The notes: a model not told the origin generated them from the letters alone. DNA of 64,000 bases from Paulownia fortunei (GCA_019321725.1 CM033107.1:23551445-23615444); one strand, 5' to 3'; numbered from the stretch's first letter, positions 25,941 through 36,800 are shown. A program made the numbers and translations.

Positions 25941-26399
25941 ACATAAAAATTGTGGGTCGGTATCTCCTCTGTCCACGTTGGATGGTTAGAGAGGGAAAAG
26001 TGTTGGGAAAAAGATACGACGACACGGGTTTGGAAGGGGCAAAGTAATATTTTATAGAACAGGCAGAAGTGCCGACCGAACTGAGAATTTTGGGAGGAGA
26101 TGGAGATGACGCAGAGGATGTTGCAAAGGATAAATTAATAAAGAATAACGAAGCCGCAAGAGTGGAAAATAATCAAATATTGCGGTGGAGGGTTGCTGGG
26201 AGAAGGGGAAGCTAAACTACGAGTTCGTGACGGCTGTCTTCGGAACATAGTTGATCAAATTTTACTTTCACCCTCTCAAAACAGAGGTATTTGGCGTTAA
26301 GCCCCCATAAAATAAGAAAAAGGACTTTAGGTTGTGTTTGGCTTAATTTATAATTTTTTTAAAATATCTTATAAGTTGTTTATAAACTATCAAAATATT

Positions 26400-27110
26400 G
26401 AGTGAGAGGCGTGCATTGCATCTGCAATTCTTCAACTGCCATATTTGAACAACTGCACTCTGTTTCTCTCTATTTCAAACTCAAAAACAGGACAAGCCCC
26501 ATTAAAGAAAATTATTTGTGACAAAAGTAGGAGATTGAGTTCAATCATGAGAAAGTCCAAAAACAATATTGAGAAGGCAGCCCTATTTCCACCCCCACTA
26601 TACTTGGAGGCCCTTTTTGGACATTTAAAGGTAGCAGGGTCACGTTCCCTCATAATTCTATAATCAAATTTCTGTCTGGATTTGGATTTTCCTATAAACA
26701 AAAGTTACACCATTTTTTTGTCAAAGTTAGTTGTAGCATTACATGGACAAAGCCGTAGAAGAATACAGGGCGTGATCAAACTAGATTCTTTATTTTAAAT
26801 AATATTTTATTTTATTTTTTAATATTATTAATATATATTATTTGTATAAAATGATATTATCAATCCACACTTAGTATATATTAATAATATTAGAATAAGA
26901 AATAAAATATTATTTAAGATAAAGGATCCTGTATGAACTAAAACAGGTCCCAAAACCGTCATTTGTTATTGAAGCGGGGACATGAGCAATGGTCCGGGGA
27001 ATTTTCATTGAAGGTTCCCAAAGTCCCATGGATTTGTCGACCTGGTCTGGTTGGAGAAATTGTTGGTAGGGCTGGGAAAATGTTGGAAAATAGGATGTGA
27101 GCAAAATTAC
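26400..27110 (-). pseudogene. Decayed array locus: promoter and 3' flank without coding region
   Basis: The plus strand begins with the B-type 3' flank (GAGGCGTGCATTG, AACTGCCATATTTGAAC, CTCTGTTTCTCTCTATTTC, AGGACAAGCCCC). At about 26510 it jumps to sequence like 16985-17150 (GGAGATTGAGTTCAATCATG). From about 26990 to 27100 it resumes with the B/D-type upstream promoter (GAATTTTCATTGAAGGTTCC, TGGATTTGTCGACCTGGT, GTTGGAAAATAGGATGTG). The TPVRG coding region and TATA box are absent. It is a sixth locus that lost its gene. Its left edge cuts the transposon-like tail of block C at about 26400. Confidence 0.6.
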
Positions 27111-29580
27111 AAAATCAGATTGATTCCAAATTTAATCAAAATATTTAGAGTTAAATTCATTTTACTCCTTTTATTATCATTTTGGTATCAAATACCCATA
27201 TATAATAAAAAAATTTAATTACTCTCCTGATCTTTAAAAATTAAATGGACAAAAATACTCTTATGATTTTATAATAAAACAAATTCACTTTACCCTCAAT
27301 TTTATTCTAGGTAGATTTTTTTTTAAATTAACACTTTAATTATATTTTATATTAATAAGTTATAATAAATATGATACTAACAAATTAAAATAAAGTTGTT
27401 TAACAAAATCAACATCTATTTTTATGTTTTATTTAAAATATGGTATCGATTTGTTTAAAATTTTGTTAAACATAAAAATGGATGTTGATTTTATTAAATA
27501 TATTTAAATAAAAAATTAATTTTGGACAACAAATGCAGCTCCTAGGCGCTACACGGCAGCGCCTAGGCACTGCAGTGATTGTTTTGGACAGAATATGCAA
27601 TGTCTAAACTCTACCAATTCATGCCTAGACGCTGCCAAGAAGACAAGCAATGACAAAATAGGTATTTTGCTTTTTTAGAACATCTTTCATCTGATTTTTA
27701 ACATTCCAATAGCCTCGATTTAGTTTTTTGGGGGAAAGAGAAGGATGAGTGAAGAGAAGCCAAGAAAGAATAAGAAAGAAAAGAAGAGAAAGAGGATAAT
27801 AGAGGATAAATTCTTCAAAAATTTGAGAAAAAGACATCTACAAGGGAAAAAAATTCATCATATTTCAAGTTTTAATTTCATTTTCTTTATTCTATCTTTG
27901 ATTATGTTCATGAATAATTTTATGTTATTATTCATTTTTACCATTATGAACTAATTTCTTTTTTTAGGATTCTGATGTAATATAATTAAAATATTTTGAA
28001 TATTTGTATCAATTCAATTTTTGATTTATTTTCAAATTGAGTTTTTTACATGTTCCTAACGTTTTTAATTACTTGGCCACTAATTGAATGATTTGTTAAT
28101 CATATTGACACAGGAGATGATATATATATATATATATATATATATCTAGTTCTATGTGTACAAAATTATAAATTGCATGTGAGATAGGAATATACTTACA
28201 TGATTTGTGGAGTCATGTTTGAGATCCATAAAATTTAATGAATTGTTGATTATTGTAATTCACATAAGAATATAATGGGTTAGTAATTGATAATATTTTT
28301 ATTATACCTTGAGTGAGGTTAGTGGATAATTTAGAAACTCTCGACTATCACTTGGGAAATAAATTGATATTGATGATATAAATTATTCAATTCGGATTAA
28401 TGATGGTGAAATCATAACTCTAAATCTTTAAATTATTGAATTTCATCATTTATTGCTTTTGATTATTAGTTTAGTTTAATCAAATTTAGTTTTTAATCAT
28501 CAACACATTCTTGCGTTTATTCAAATAAAATTAAAGTTAACATAATTTCAATACTTAATAATTCAATAGTTTTCGGGGGAATGATACTCTATTTATCACT
28601 TTATTATTTGTTAATAATAACGTGATATTACGTTTACTAAAATTTGCAACAAAATGTTGCATAACACATACACCATGTCCAAAAGGCATGGTTATATGCC
28701 ATTATTTTCTTTTTAATCTATCAATCGAGATTACATCAATCAATAATGTAATTGTAATCTTAAAGTAAAGCATGAAAAAACTTATCCCCCGTTAAGACAT
28801 TCGGTGGTACAAGTATCCTAATCTAGTGAGGATCCCCTCGTGGCAATGCTAAGTCTCGTCCCTTAAACTCCTTTGGGTAATTTCTTGAAACCAAGGGCTT
28901 TTGACTTCTTTTTTTTTTTTTATATTCTTCATTTTTCAATATAGTCCAAATCCAATTGTTATCCTCATGCCTTAACTCGATTGTCCACGGATGGTCAATT
29001 TGATGTGGCTAAAAATTAGACATTAAATAAATTTACTTTTTCGAAATGATTCACACCGCAAATCTGAAGTTTCATGATTTCGATTCCACCTATAATTTGC
29101 AAAATATCAAAGAGTTATGAGGAATGTTAGGTTTTCCCGGCGTAGCTTCTCCGACGCTTAAGCCAAAAATCGTTCGATCAGAAATCACTCAAATCAAAAA
29201 TCAAATATATGGAAGAATAATCAATAACAAAATCACTCAATATCAAAATCGCTCAAATATCGAGTCACGTAACGTAGATATGAATGAGATGTAAATTATG
29301 CGTACCTCCCTCTATGAAGGGGAAGATATATTTATATAAAGAGAGAATGTAGTTATCTTATAGAAAAAATGTCTTTTTTCTTATCGGGTTAAAGTATCAA
29401 ATATACTAAAATATTATTTTTTCAAAAATTGTATATTAATAGGGTTATGCTAATTATGGATCTAAAACAACTCATATTCATATTTAAACTTATTATAATT
29501 GTTTGGACTTAACTAATCCATGAATAACTTATTTCGGTCCAAAACACATAGATCTAGTTTACTAAAACTAATTTTGGCCA
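27111..29580. other. AT-rich intergenic DNA with transposon-like remnant
   Basis: No gene is supported. A perfect 10-bp inverted repeat lies at 27541-27567, and a TA run at 28122-28146. The stretch from about 27720 to 28680 has a purine-rich part (27730-27850), then TCATGAATAATTTTATG, and near 28574 TTTCGGGGGAATGATACTC. The last phrase resembles noncoding parts of plant retrotransposons, where a 'GGGAACGATACTC'-like phrase is common. That is recalled rather than proven. A 69-aa frame at 27745-27954 (Lys-rich, then hydrophobic) lies in this stretch and is not accepted as a gene. Confidence 0.4.
27541..27567. repeat. Perfect inverted repeat, 10-bp arms, 7-bp loop
   Basis: CCTAGGCGCT (27541-27550) and AGCGCCTAGG (27558-27567) are exact reverse complements separated by ACACGGC. 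The arms are GC-rich inside very AT-rich DNA, and related words (GCCTAGACGCTGCC) follow near 27623. It could form a hairpin, but no gene lies next to it and no T-run follows. Confidence 0.85.
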
Positions 29581-29589
29581 CATCAGAGT

Positions 29590-31660
29590 GTATGTAGATG
29601 AAATCTTGATTTTTAAATAAACAAACTAAGTCGACTCAAATAATTTGCTATTTAAATTTAATACTATATTTTTATTAAATTTAGGATTATATTTAATTCT
29701 TAAATGAGTTAGTTTGATAAAAGTTTTATTAGAAATGAATATGAATTAAATTCAAATAATTTGATATTTTTACACCAATTTATTATTTTTAACTAATCAA
29801 TTGAGTTTCCCAATCTTTATTAAAAACAAAAGTAGAGTTTCAAGCTATTTCTTTAAAACAATTGCGCATGACTGCATGGATTTGTCCACGTCGGATGTTT
29901 ACAAAGTTGGAGCAGGAAATTGCTCAAAATACAAAATTCAGGCATAGAAATAATAGCTTTAAAAAGTGGAGAACGCCAATGGAGTTGAGGATACTGAAAA
30001 GTGTAAGAAGTATTAAATGTGTACTCCACCCAAGAAGTTTAAAAAGTAAATTGATTTTTGGTAAGAGTTTGTAACCCACCTATGAACGATGTAAAGAGTT
30101 AACTATTCTATGTTTCTCCCACTTTAACATGTGTAAAAAAAACTATATTATGTGAAGTAAGGAAAAAACATAAAAAGGAAAATAGAAAGAAAATGGGCTG
30201 CAAAATAGAAAGAAAACAAAATAGAAAGAAAAATACTACTTAGGAAAGTATTTTGGATTATAGATTAAAATTCTTTTTATTGTAATTGAGTTTGGATGAA
30301 GTGAGCCACAAACGAAGAAAAATACATGCGATTTAATCATGACAAAAAAATTTATTATTTGATAAAATTTCTTAAATTTATCTCATATATATTGTGTTTA
30401 AATTCCCTAAAAAGGAATAAACAGGAAAGATTGGAAAAGTTGAGGGAGACAACGGGTGACAAATGGGCTAAGCCCTAAACGTGACGTCCGTTAATCATGG
30501 TCGTGTGCGTTACATATTTTTGTCGCCGCCAAAGGTCGTCGGTCGGCTCTACTTCATCTATTGATAAGCTCTTCCTTATGGTATAAAAGGGCCATTTGCC
30601 AAAGTTAAATCCACTTAGCGTCTTTTAGTGTTGGACGAGGGTGTAATTCTTTGGTCACAATATATTGCAAATATTGTTGTTTTACATATTGCATTTTACT
30701 AATTTCACTTGCATATTTTATAGATAAAATTTTATTTGTATTGAAGTATTGAATAATTAATGTAATACAATAAATAATTCAATAAAACTTAAAATATAAA
30801 ATCATATACGATAATTTTTAATCATTCAAAAGATCAATATGATAAGGCCTCACCTCAGTCTTGCTAACATAGTTCCTTAACAAACAAGCGATGTGGATGG
30901 GGCCAACCAATTGAGTCGAATTTAAAGCAAGTTGGGTTCCACGATAAGAATGCAGGAACTTCAACTCCGAACTGAACTCAAGATTTTACAGGGTATTATC
31001 AAGGAGAAATTTAATTCGATTTTTTCAAAATCAGCTCGAAATAAATTAATATTGTCCTATTCAACTCGAGTTTGTAGAATATGAACTTTTGTATGAATTT
31101 TGTAACAAATTGATTAATAATAGATAATGAAGAATAATATATGAAAAAAAAAATTAAAATGAAGGAAGTTTATCATTAATTTAATTATTTATTAGTACGG
31201 AAATTTTATCTATATGGCTATAAATAGAGAGTTTGAGGTATAGTATTTTTTTTTTCTTTAGATTCTCGATTATTCATTCAACACATTTTTCTTATCTTTA
31301 GAAAAGTTTTATTGATTTGACTGGTGAAATGACCATGTTGAAACGCCAACTGTTTTGCAGAAGTTGATTGATGGATGGAAATACAAGTTGTGTTATTGGG
31401 AGTTCTTAGGTGTGGTCTTTGTTTTTTTTTTTTTTGGGGGGGGGGGGGGGGGGGTCGGGGGGACATCACATCATATTTTTTTTTGGGGGGGGAGGGACAC
31501 ATCACATCATATTTTTGGAGATCCATACGTAAATCCCATATAAAAGGCCTACATAAGAAAGGACCGTAATTTCTCAAGACCTATAGTCGGACGCCAAAAA
31601 ATACTTGGGAAAGGACAATAGAGCCAAGAAAATTGTCAGCTAACTACTTAGCTGAGATAT
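29590..31660. repeat. Segmental repeat unit 2 of the array spacer
   Basis: This 2.07-kb segment matches 32725-34800 in order. Shared phrases are TATGTAGATGAAAT.TTGATTTTTAAA, GAGTTAGTTTGATAAAAGTTTTA, TGGAGAACGCC, CAGGAAAGATTGGAAAAGTTGAGG and TCTTTTAGTGTTGGA. The segment ends with CAAGACCTATAGTCGGACGC and GCTAACTACTTAGCTGAGATATCCTGC. It lacks the 1.37-kb insertion of unit 1. Near 29868-29900 it also holds a fragment like the array promoter (ATGGATTTGTCCACGTCGGATG). No coding frame is conserved among the units. Confidence 0.75.
31429..31520. repeat. T-run/G-run with local tandem duplication
   Basis: A T-run is followed by about 18 G, then GACATCACATCATATTTTTT, then another G-run and a near copy GACACATCACATCATATTTTT. 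Spacer units 1 and 3 have only a single, shorter version at the matching place (GGGGACACACCACAACATATTTT). The duplication and run expansion therefore happened in this copy. The proline-rich frames it creates on the minus strand are artefacts of the run. The exact run length may be a sequencing or assembly error. Confidence 0.7.
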
Positions 31661-32016
31661 CCTGCAACTGCCATTTTTGAACAACTGCACTCTGTTTCTC
31701 TGTATTAGAAACTCAAAAACAGGACAAGCCCCCATATGTACTAAATTTCAATGATTCGGCAGAAACAGAGCATCTGTAGCATACATTTAATTAAACGATC
31801 ATCAAAACACAGTGTTATTAGTTATAGTAATGAGGAGAGGGTAGACATACATGCAAAACAGCCACACAAAATGATAAAAGACAAGCTCAAGCCAAAAGAA
31901 GAAAAGCCCAGACAGACAGATAAAAAGATGAGCATTTAGGTTCGCAGACATGGGAACACGGAACCCAGCAGCCAATGTCAACAGGGAATCTGCCGTCGAT
32001 GAAGGGAAACTCGACG

Positions 32017-32211
32017 TCAATTCCCTCGGAACCAACGGATACAACAGAGGAAAGCATTCCTTAATATGCGAAAGAGGGAGGAGAAAATTCGGCGCTTGAT
32101 GGATCCTCGTACGGGTGTCGCAAATGATGGGCATGATTTGATAGCTTTGTCAGATGAAAATGGAGTCTGCTTGAGTGAACAAGAATCGAATATTTTGTTG
32201 GTTCCGGCCAT
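32017..32211 (-). CDS. Small basic protein, array member D (64 aa), function unknown
   Basis: An intact frame of 64 codons starts MAGTNKIFDSCSLKQTPFSSD, has the core PSFATPVRGSIKRRIFSSLF at about residues 28-47, and ends RILRNAFLCCIRWFRGN. It is the closest relative of member B. Differences are V/I at residue 7, T/P at 17, one extra Ser, V/A in the core and V/I in the tail. These are mostly conservative, and no stop or frameshift is present, so the copy looks functional. The Val-to-Ala change in the otherwise constant FVTPVRG is the only core deviation apart from Ala/Ser and Lys/Arg. Role unknown. Transcription would be leftwards from the TATA box at 32301. Confidence 0.72.
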   Translation of the reverse strand: MAGTNKIFDSCSLKQTPFSSDKAIKSCPSFATPVRGSIKRRIFSSLFRILRNAFLCCIRWFRGN

Positions 32212-32299
32212 TGTTGTTCTGCTTCGTAAAGAGAAATGATTCAGAAAGAGAGAAATGAGTCGATGATGGTTGGAACTTGAAGCAAGTGAAAGATGAGCA

Positions 32300-32390
32300 T
32301 TTTATATTGGGGAAAAGAACTTAAATTTTTGACCTTTTAGTGGGGCGGGGATACGACGGTCCCAGGAGCTTTCATTGAAGGTTCCCAATG
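32300..32390 (-). promoter_or_regulatory. Promoter of member D with TATA box, GAA/TTC pair and nearby G-box
   Basis: ATATAAAAT on the minus strand (about 32299-32307) lies 90 bp before the ATG. At 32366-32384 the plus strand reads GAGCT.TTC, a 3-bp gap, then GAA..TTC, matching the arrangement of member B. A CACGTG G-box occurs at 32476-32481 (CCCACGTGACG). Heat or ABA-type responsiveness is an inference. Confidence 0.5.
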
Positions 32391-32724
32391 CCAAGTGGAT
32401 TTGTCGACGTGGTATGATTGGACAAATTGCGACCTCAAAAGCTAGACCGACTTGAGGGTATTTTAGGAATTAGCCCACGTGACGCAAAAGGCCAAAGAGT
32501 GGAAAGTAGAAACATACACCAACCAAAATCCGATGATTACTAGTTATTACATTAGTGGCAGCGTTGGGGAAGAAATGCTTTGACGCCACTAAAATCCGTT
32601 GTCCCAAAAGTCGTTGGTTGGTCCTACTAAGATTCTTTCTCAACTAAATAGTTCCTTGTTTCAAAATCTATGTAGGCAGCTTTGAGAAAACAAAATAATT
32701 GTGCGGATGGTGGGTAGGAGAGAG

Positions 32725-34800
32725 GAGAGTATGTAGATGAAATGTTGATTTTTAAACAGATAAAATGAGTTGAGTCAAATAATGTGTTGTTTAAATTTAA
32801 TACTATTTTTTTTATTGAATTTAAGATTATATTTGATTGTTGAACGAGTTAGTTTGATAAAAGTTTTAATAGAAATGAATATGAATTAAACTCAAATAAT
32901 TGGATATTTTTACACCAATTCATTATTTTTAACTAATCAATTGAGTTCCTCAATCTTTATTATAAAAACAAAAACAACAAAACTAGAATTTCAAGCTAGT
33001 TCTTTAAAAAAATTGGGCATAAAAATAATAGCTTTAAAAAATGGAGAACGCCGACGGAGTTGAAGGTATCTTAGGAATGAACTCAGGTTCAAAAAGAAAA
33101 TTGATTTTGGTGAGAGTGATTTTTTGTAAACCACCTATAACCAAAATGAAGAATTAATTCTTTGTATTTTTTCCCACTTTGACATATAAAAAAAAATCTA
33201 AATTTTTTTAAGTAAGAAAAAAACGTAATAAAGAAAATAGAGAGCAAAGGGATGTTCTTATGAGCATAGTGTTGGAGGTTAAGTTGTGATCGAAAGAGAA
33301 GAAAAATACCATTTAAAGAAACATTTGAAATGTGGATTATAACCCTTTTTTATTGTAATTGAGTTTGGACGAGGTGAATAACAAATAATATAAAACATAG
33401 GTGATTCATTCATGATTAAAAAAATTCAAATTTTGATAAATTTTCTTAAATTTGATTCATGTATATTGTGTTTAATCTTCTTAAAAAAAAGGTAAGCAGG
33501 AAAGATTGGAAAAGTTGAGGCAGACAAGGGGTGAAAAGTGGGGCTAAGCCTTAAACATGACCTTCATTAATCACGGCCGTGTGTGCGTTACATATTTCTG
33601 TCACCGGTCGGCCCTACTTAAGAAAGATTTTTTCTTAATTAAAAAATGCACAAAGAGCATCTTCACTTGTCCAAAATCCTTATATATTGACGGTGGACCA
33701 TCTTAATATTTTATTTCTCAAGGCAGGCGATTGATTAAGGCATTTTCATCAGCAAAATCAACTAGTTGGGAGAGATCTGTGTCGTGTCGTGACGATGAAA
33801 ATTCAAAAGGATCAATTTGAACAAAAAAAACTTTTTTTCTTTGGTCCCTAAAACACGTTAGCTTAAGGAAGTGGAAGTGATGGTTAATTGTATGAAGAGC
33901 TAGGAAGCTTCAATTTAGAAAATAAAATGATTGAAATTCATGGGAAGGAAATTTGGTTTTCGTGGAGTCTCTCCTTTTTATCAAAAGATTGTGTGCTATG
34001 AGCTTCGGCGTTGATAAGGTTTTTCTTATGTTAGAAAAGGGCCGTTTGTCAAAGTTAAATCCACTTACCGTCTTTTAGTGTTGGATGAGTGTGTAATTCT
34101 TTGATCAGAATCTATTGCAAATGATATTGTTTTACATATTGCATTGCAGTAGTTCTCTTTACTTATATATTTTATGAATAATCAATATAATATTATAGAT
34201 GATGAAATAGAATTTAAAATAGAAAATCACGTGTAATAATTTTTAGTTATTCAAAATATTAATATAATAAAGCCTGAAATATATGATATTTCAATTCGAA
34301 CCTGTGAAATACAGTTTTCTGTTAGAATTTTGTAACAGATGGTTGCTAATAAATAATGAAGAATAATATATAGAATAAATTTCTGAAATGAAGTAAACGA
34401 CTCATTAACTAGGGGGATTTTACCTTTTTACCCTTACTCATTCTATGGTTATAAATAGAGAGCTTGAGGTATGGCATTTTTTTCCTCAATTATTCATTAA
34501 TATATTTTTCTAATCTTCATAGAAGCTTTATTGACTTGAGTGTCAGGACAATCACGCCGGACAACCTGAACGCGATGTTGTAAGTGAATGGGAGTTTTTG
34601 ACATATATTTTTTTTTTTTTTTTTTTGTGAGGAGTGGGGACACCACAACATATTTTGGAGATTAGTATGGATCATAATGTAAATCCATATAAGGCCTACA
34701 TAAGGAGGATCATAATTTCTCAAGACCTATGGTCGGACGCTAAAAAAATACTTGGGGAAGGACAATAGAGTCAAGAAAAGTGTCAGCTAGTTACTTAGCT
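32725..34800. repeat. Segmental repeat unit 3 of the array spacer
   Basis: It pairs with 29590-31660 along its length. Its right half (33640-34800) also pairs with the split unit 1 (19660-20107 plus 21479-22490). It runs straight into the second copy of the long duplication at about 34885. The sequence is AT-rich and noncoding, with a T-run at 34606-34626. Confidence 0.75.
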
Positions 34801-36494
34801 GAGATATCTGCATGGCAGAGTCCATGGAACTCGATCGGACACACACACGCACACACACATACATACATATATATATATTTCCGGAATTTGGCTGGGCCTT
34901 GTCAGCACTGAATGGGCAAGATCTTGAGTTACAGATTCCGTTTAAAAAAGGCCAAGAAATTTTAGTGAAGCATCTGATAAGATTCCTTTTATTGCGATAT
35001 TAGTGGCTGATTGGTGATTTCTCTATATACATTTCACTTACATATAAAATTGATGATTGCTGCTTTAATTGGGAAGATTGAAACTTCAAACTTTTACTAA
35101 TCAAGAATTATAGGTTTCAATTCCACCTATGTATTTGTTTATTTTCTCTTTAGACGCTTTCATTTAAATTAATTGTTTGTATATAGTGAGTTTTTGATAT
35201 CTAATATCATTAATGAGTAATTGATCTTTTGTATAAAAGTAAAAATAAAAAAAAATAAAAAATAGTGGGCCAATTGCACATAGTGATCAATCTTTTGGCC
35301 ACAAAAAGAATCAAGACTGCATTGCGGGACGTGATTTAGGTTTTATTTTTATGCTTTGACTTCTTTTCATAGTATAAAGTTTATATTCCTATTTAAAGCA
35401 ACTGATTATGGTAATAATTTGACTTAATTTACATGCTATTAAATTGATTTGAAGGGTGTGGCAGACATTTAAATAATAAGTGCATTCTCTTCAAATTACG
35501 GGACAATTTTTTTGAAACAAATAGAAATAGAATATTAAATATCATTCTTGCTACGGAAGTATTAAATTGGTTTATATAGATCAAAATTAACAATATTTTT
35601 GGAAATGTTTAACAATAATTTGCATCATATACTAGTACATGGGCACTTATTCGCTAAATTAGAAACAAGGGGGAAAAAGTTATTTGAAGGTATGGAATTG
35701 GGGTAATATGTCTTAAATTACAATTAGAAATATTTAACCTCAAAGTCAATATATCATGAATAAAAACTCAACGACCACACCCGCCCATAATTTGGTCCTT
35801 TTAATCTAAATTGTCACAATCCCAATTCTTGAACATTATTATGAGTTGTTTTGGGGGCAAAGTAGTCATTTCGGTAACAAAGTAATGGTGAAAATTTTGT
35901 TGCATGTAGTCATTTTTGCGCACTTAAGGCAGAATGACAGACCAATAATGTTTTGTCCAGGTCTAAACTTTACAATAATTTTAAATTTGAGTCCCATTAA
36001 AAGTGTAAATATTTTTTATTAACATTTTTCATTTTTGATACCGAATTACCAAAAGTATCCTTGGGACCAAAAAATTACTAGAGTCAAGAATCCAATTCCA
36101 TGCCGCGAAAAACAGGGGAAGAAATGATTGATGCAGAGCAGGTTTTTCCGGTGTGATGGCATTTTTCCAGTGTGTTTGGGGACTGGAATTGCCATTTTTG
36201 AGGGTCCCCTGTTCTGTATTCAAGACACCTGCACTCTGTTTCTCACTATCAGAAACTGAAATACGATCTAAAAAAGAAAAAAATGCATTGAAAACTTGAG
36301 CAGCGGATTGAATGAACATCACATTATACACACTGTTACCACTTATGATCAGGTTACATAAATCACAAACAAAGCAGAGGGACAGTCACGAAGAAAATAA
36401 AAACATCATCAACGGGGTTAAAATAGCACGACGACAGGGAACAAAGCACAAGGTGTTTCAGAGAGAAACGGCGACTGGGAGGAAGATCTTCATG

Positions 36495-36647
36495 TCAGGT
36501 CCCCCGGAAAAACCGAAAGAGGCACGAGAAGATTCGGCGCCTGATGGCTCCTCGGACGGGAGTCACAAACGAGGGGTTCGGTTTCACATGAACTTTGTTT
36601 TTTGGAGATCTATCTGAAAATAATGGCGTCGTCTCCATGGAACCCAT
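36495..36647 (-). CDS. Small basic protein, array member E (50 aa), function unknown
   Basis: An intact 50-codon frame starts MGSMETTPLFSD and contains the core PNPSFVTPVRGAIRRRIFSC at about residues 23-42, ending LFRFFRGT. It differs from member C at only five residues by my reading (D2G, K5E, T13R, Q16K and K36R), with no disabling change. The Gly after the initiator Met could in principle be an N-myristoylation site (MGSMET), which no other member has. That is an inference only. The same promoter arrangement as C lies upstream. Function is unknown. Confidence 0.72.
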   Translation of the reverse strand: MGSMETTPLFSDRSPKNKVHVKPNPSFVTPVRGAIRRRIFSCLFRFFRGT

Positions 36648-36734
36648 TGCGTTGCTTTTTTGTTTATCTGCAGCAGGTTTTCAACAAGTAGCAGAATTTT
36701 GATGATAGTTGGAAGGTAAGGAGTGAGTTTGTCC

Positions 36735-36800
36735 CCTTTATAAAGTATTTTTAAGGATGTGCGACCAGTCTGAGGCTTTTGTTTCTTGGAAAGTCCCATG
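36735..36800 (-). promoter_or_regulatory. Promoter of member E
   Basis: The minus strand carries CTTTATAAAGGGG (about 36736-36747), 91 bp before the ATG. The weak GAA/TTC cluster (TTCTTGGAAAGTC) is at 36783-36795. Sequence and spacing are nearly the same as in the member C promoter. Confidence 0.55.

Larger units (their letters stand above)
24010..26345. repeat. Segmental duplication, first copy (contains member C)
   Basis: This 2.3-kb segment matches 34885-37205 almost continuously, with small indels and substitutions. It begins at GGGCAAGATCTTGAGTTACAGATTCCG and ends after GGACTTTAGGTTGTGTTTGGCTTAATTTATAA. It is the most similar long repeat pair in the window by eye. It includes member C, its promoter, and about 1.2 kb of AT-rich DNA on the low-coordinate side. 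In this copy the terminal transposon-like sequence is cut off at about 26400, where the next locus begins. Confidence 0.85.
31668..32680 (-). repeat. Array block D (gene D with its flanks)
   Basis: The block starts abruptly at AACTGCCATTTTTGAACAAC, directly after the end of spacer unit 2, and then follows block B nearly base for base. It ends in the GACGCCACTAAAA and AGATTCTTTCTCAA stretch, which also appears at 19640-19665. It lacks the part of the B flank (17465-17560) that should precede its first base, so it is a truncated copy on the 3' side of the gene. Confidence 0.8.

Noticed and set aside
26432..26701. Frame containing GACPVFEFEIERNRVQLFK, also seen at 17439-17639
   Set aside because: It lies in the shared 3' flank of the blocks. 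The surrounding residues differ completely between copies, and blocks C and E do not keep the frame. Similarity is due to duplicated DNA.
27745..27954. Lys-rich then hydrophobic 69-aa frame
   Set aside because: Simple composition, set in a transposon-like stretch, with no homologous copy in the window and no promoter.
31278..31577. Proline-rich 99-aa minus-strand frame and glycine-rich plus-strand frames
   Set aside because: They are produced by the G-run and its local duplication. The other two spacer copies have no such frame.
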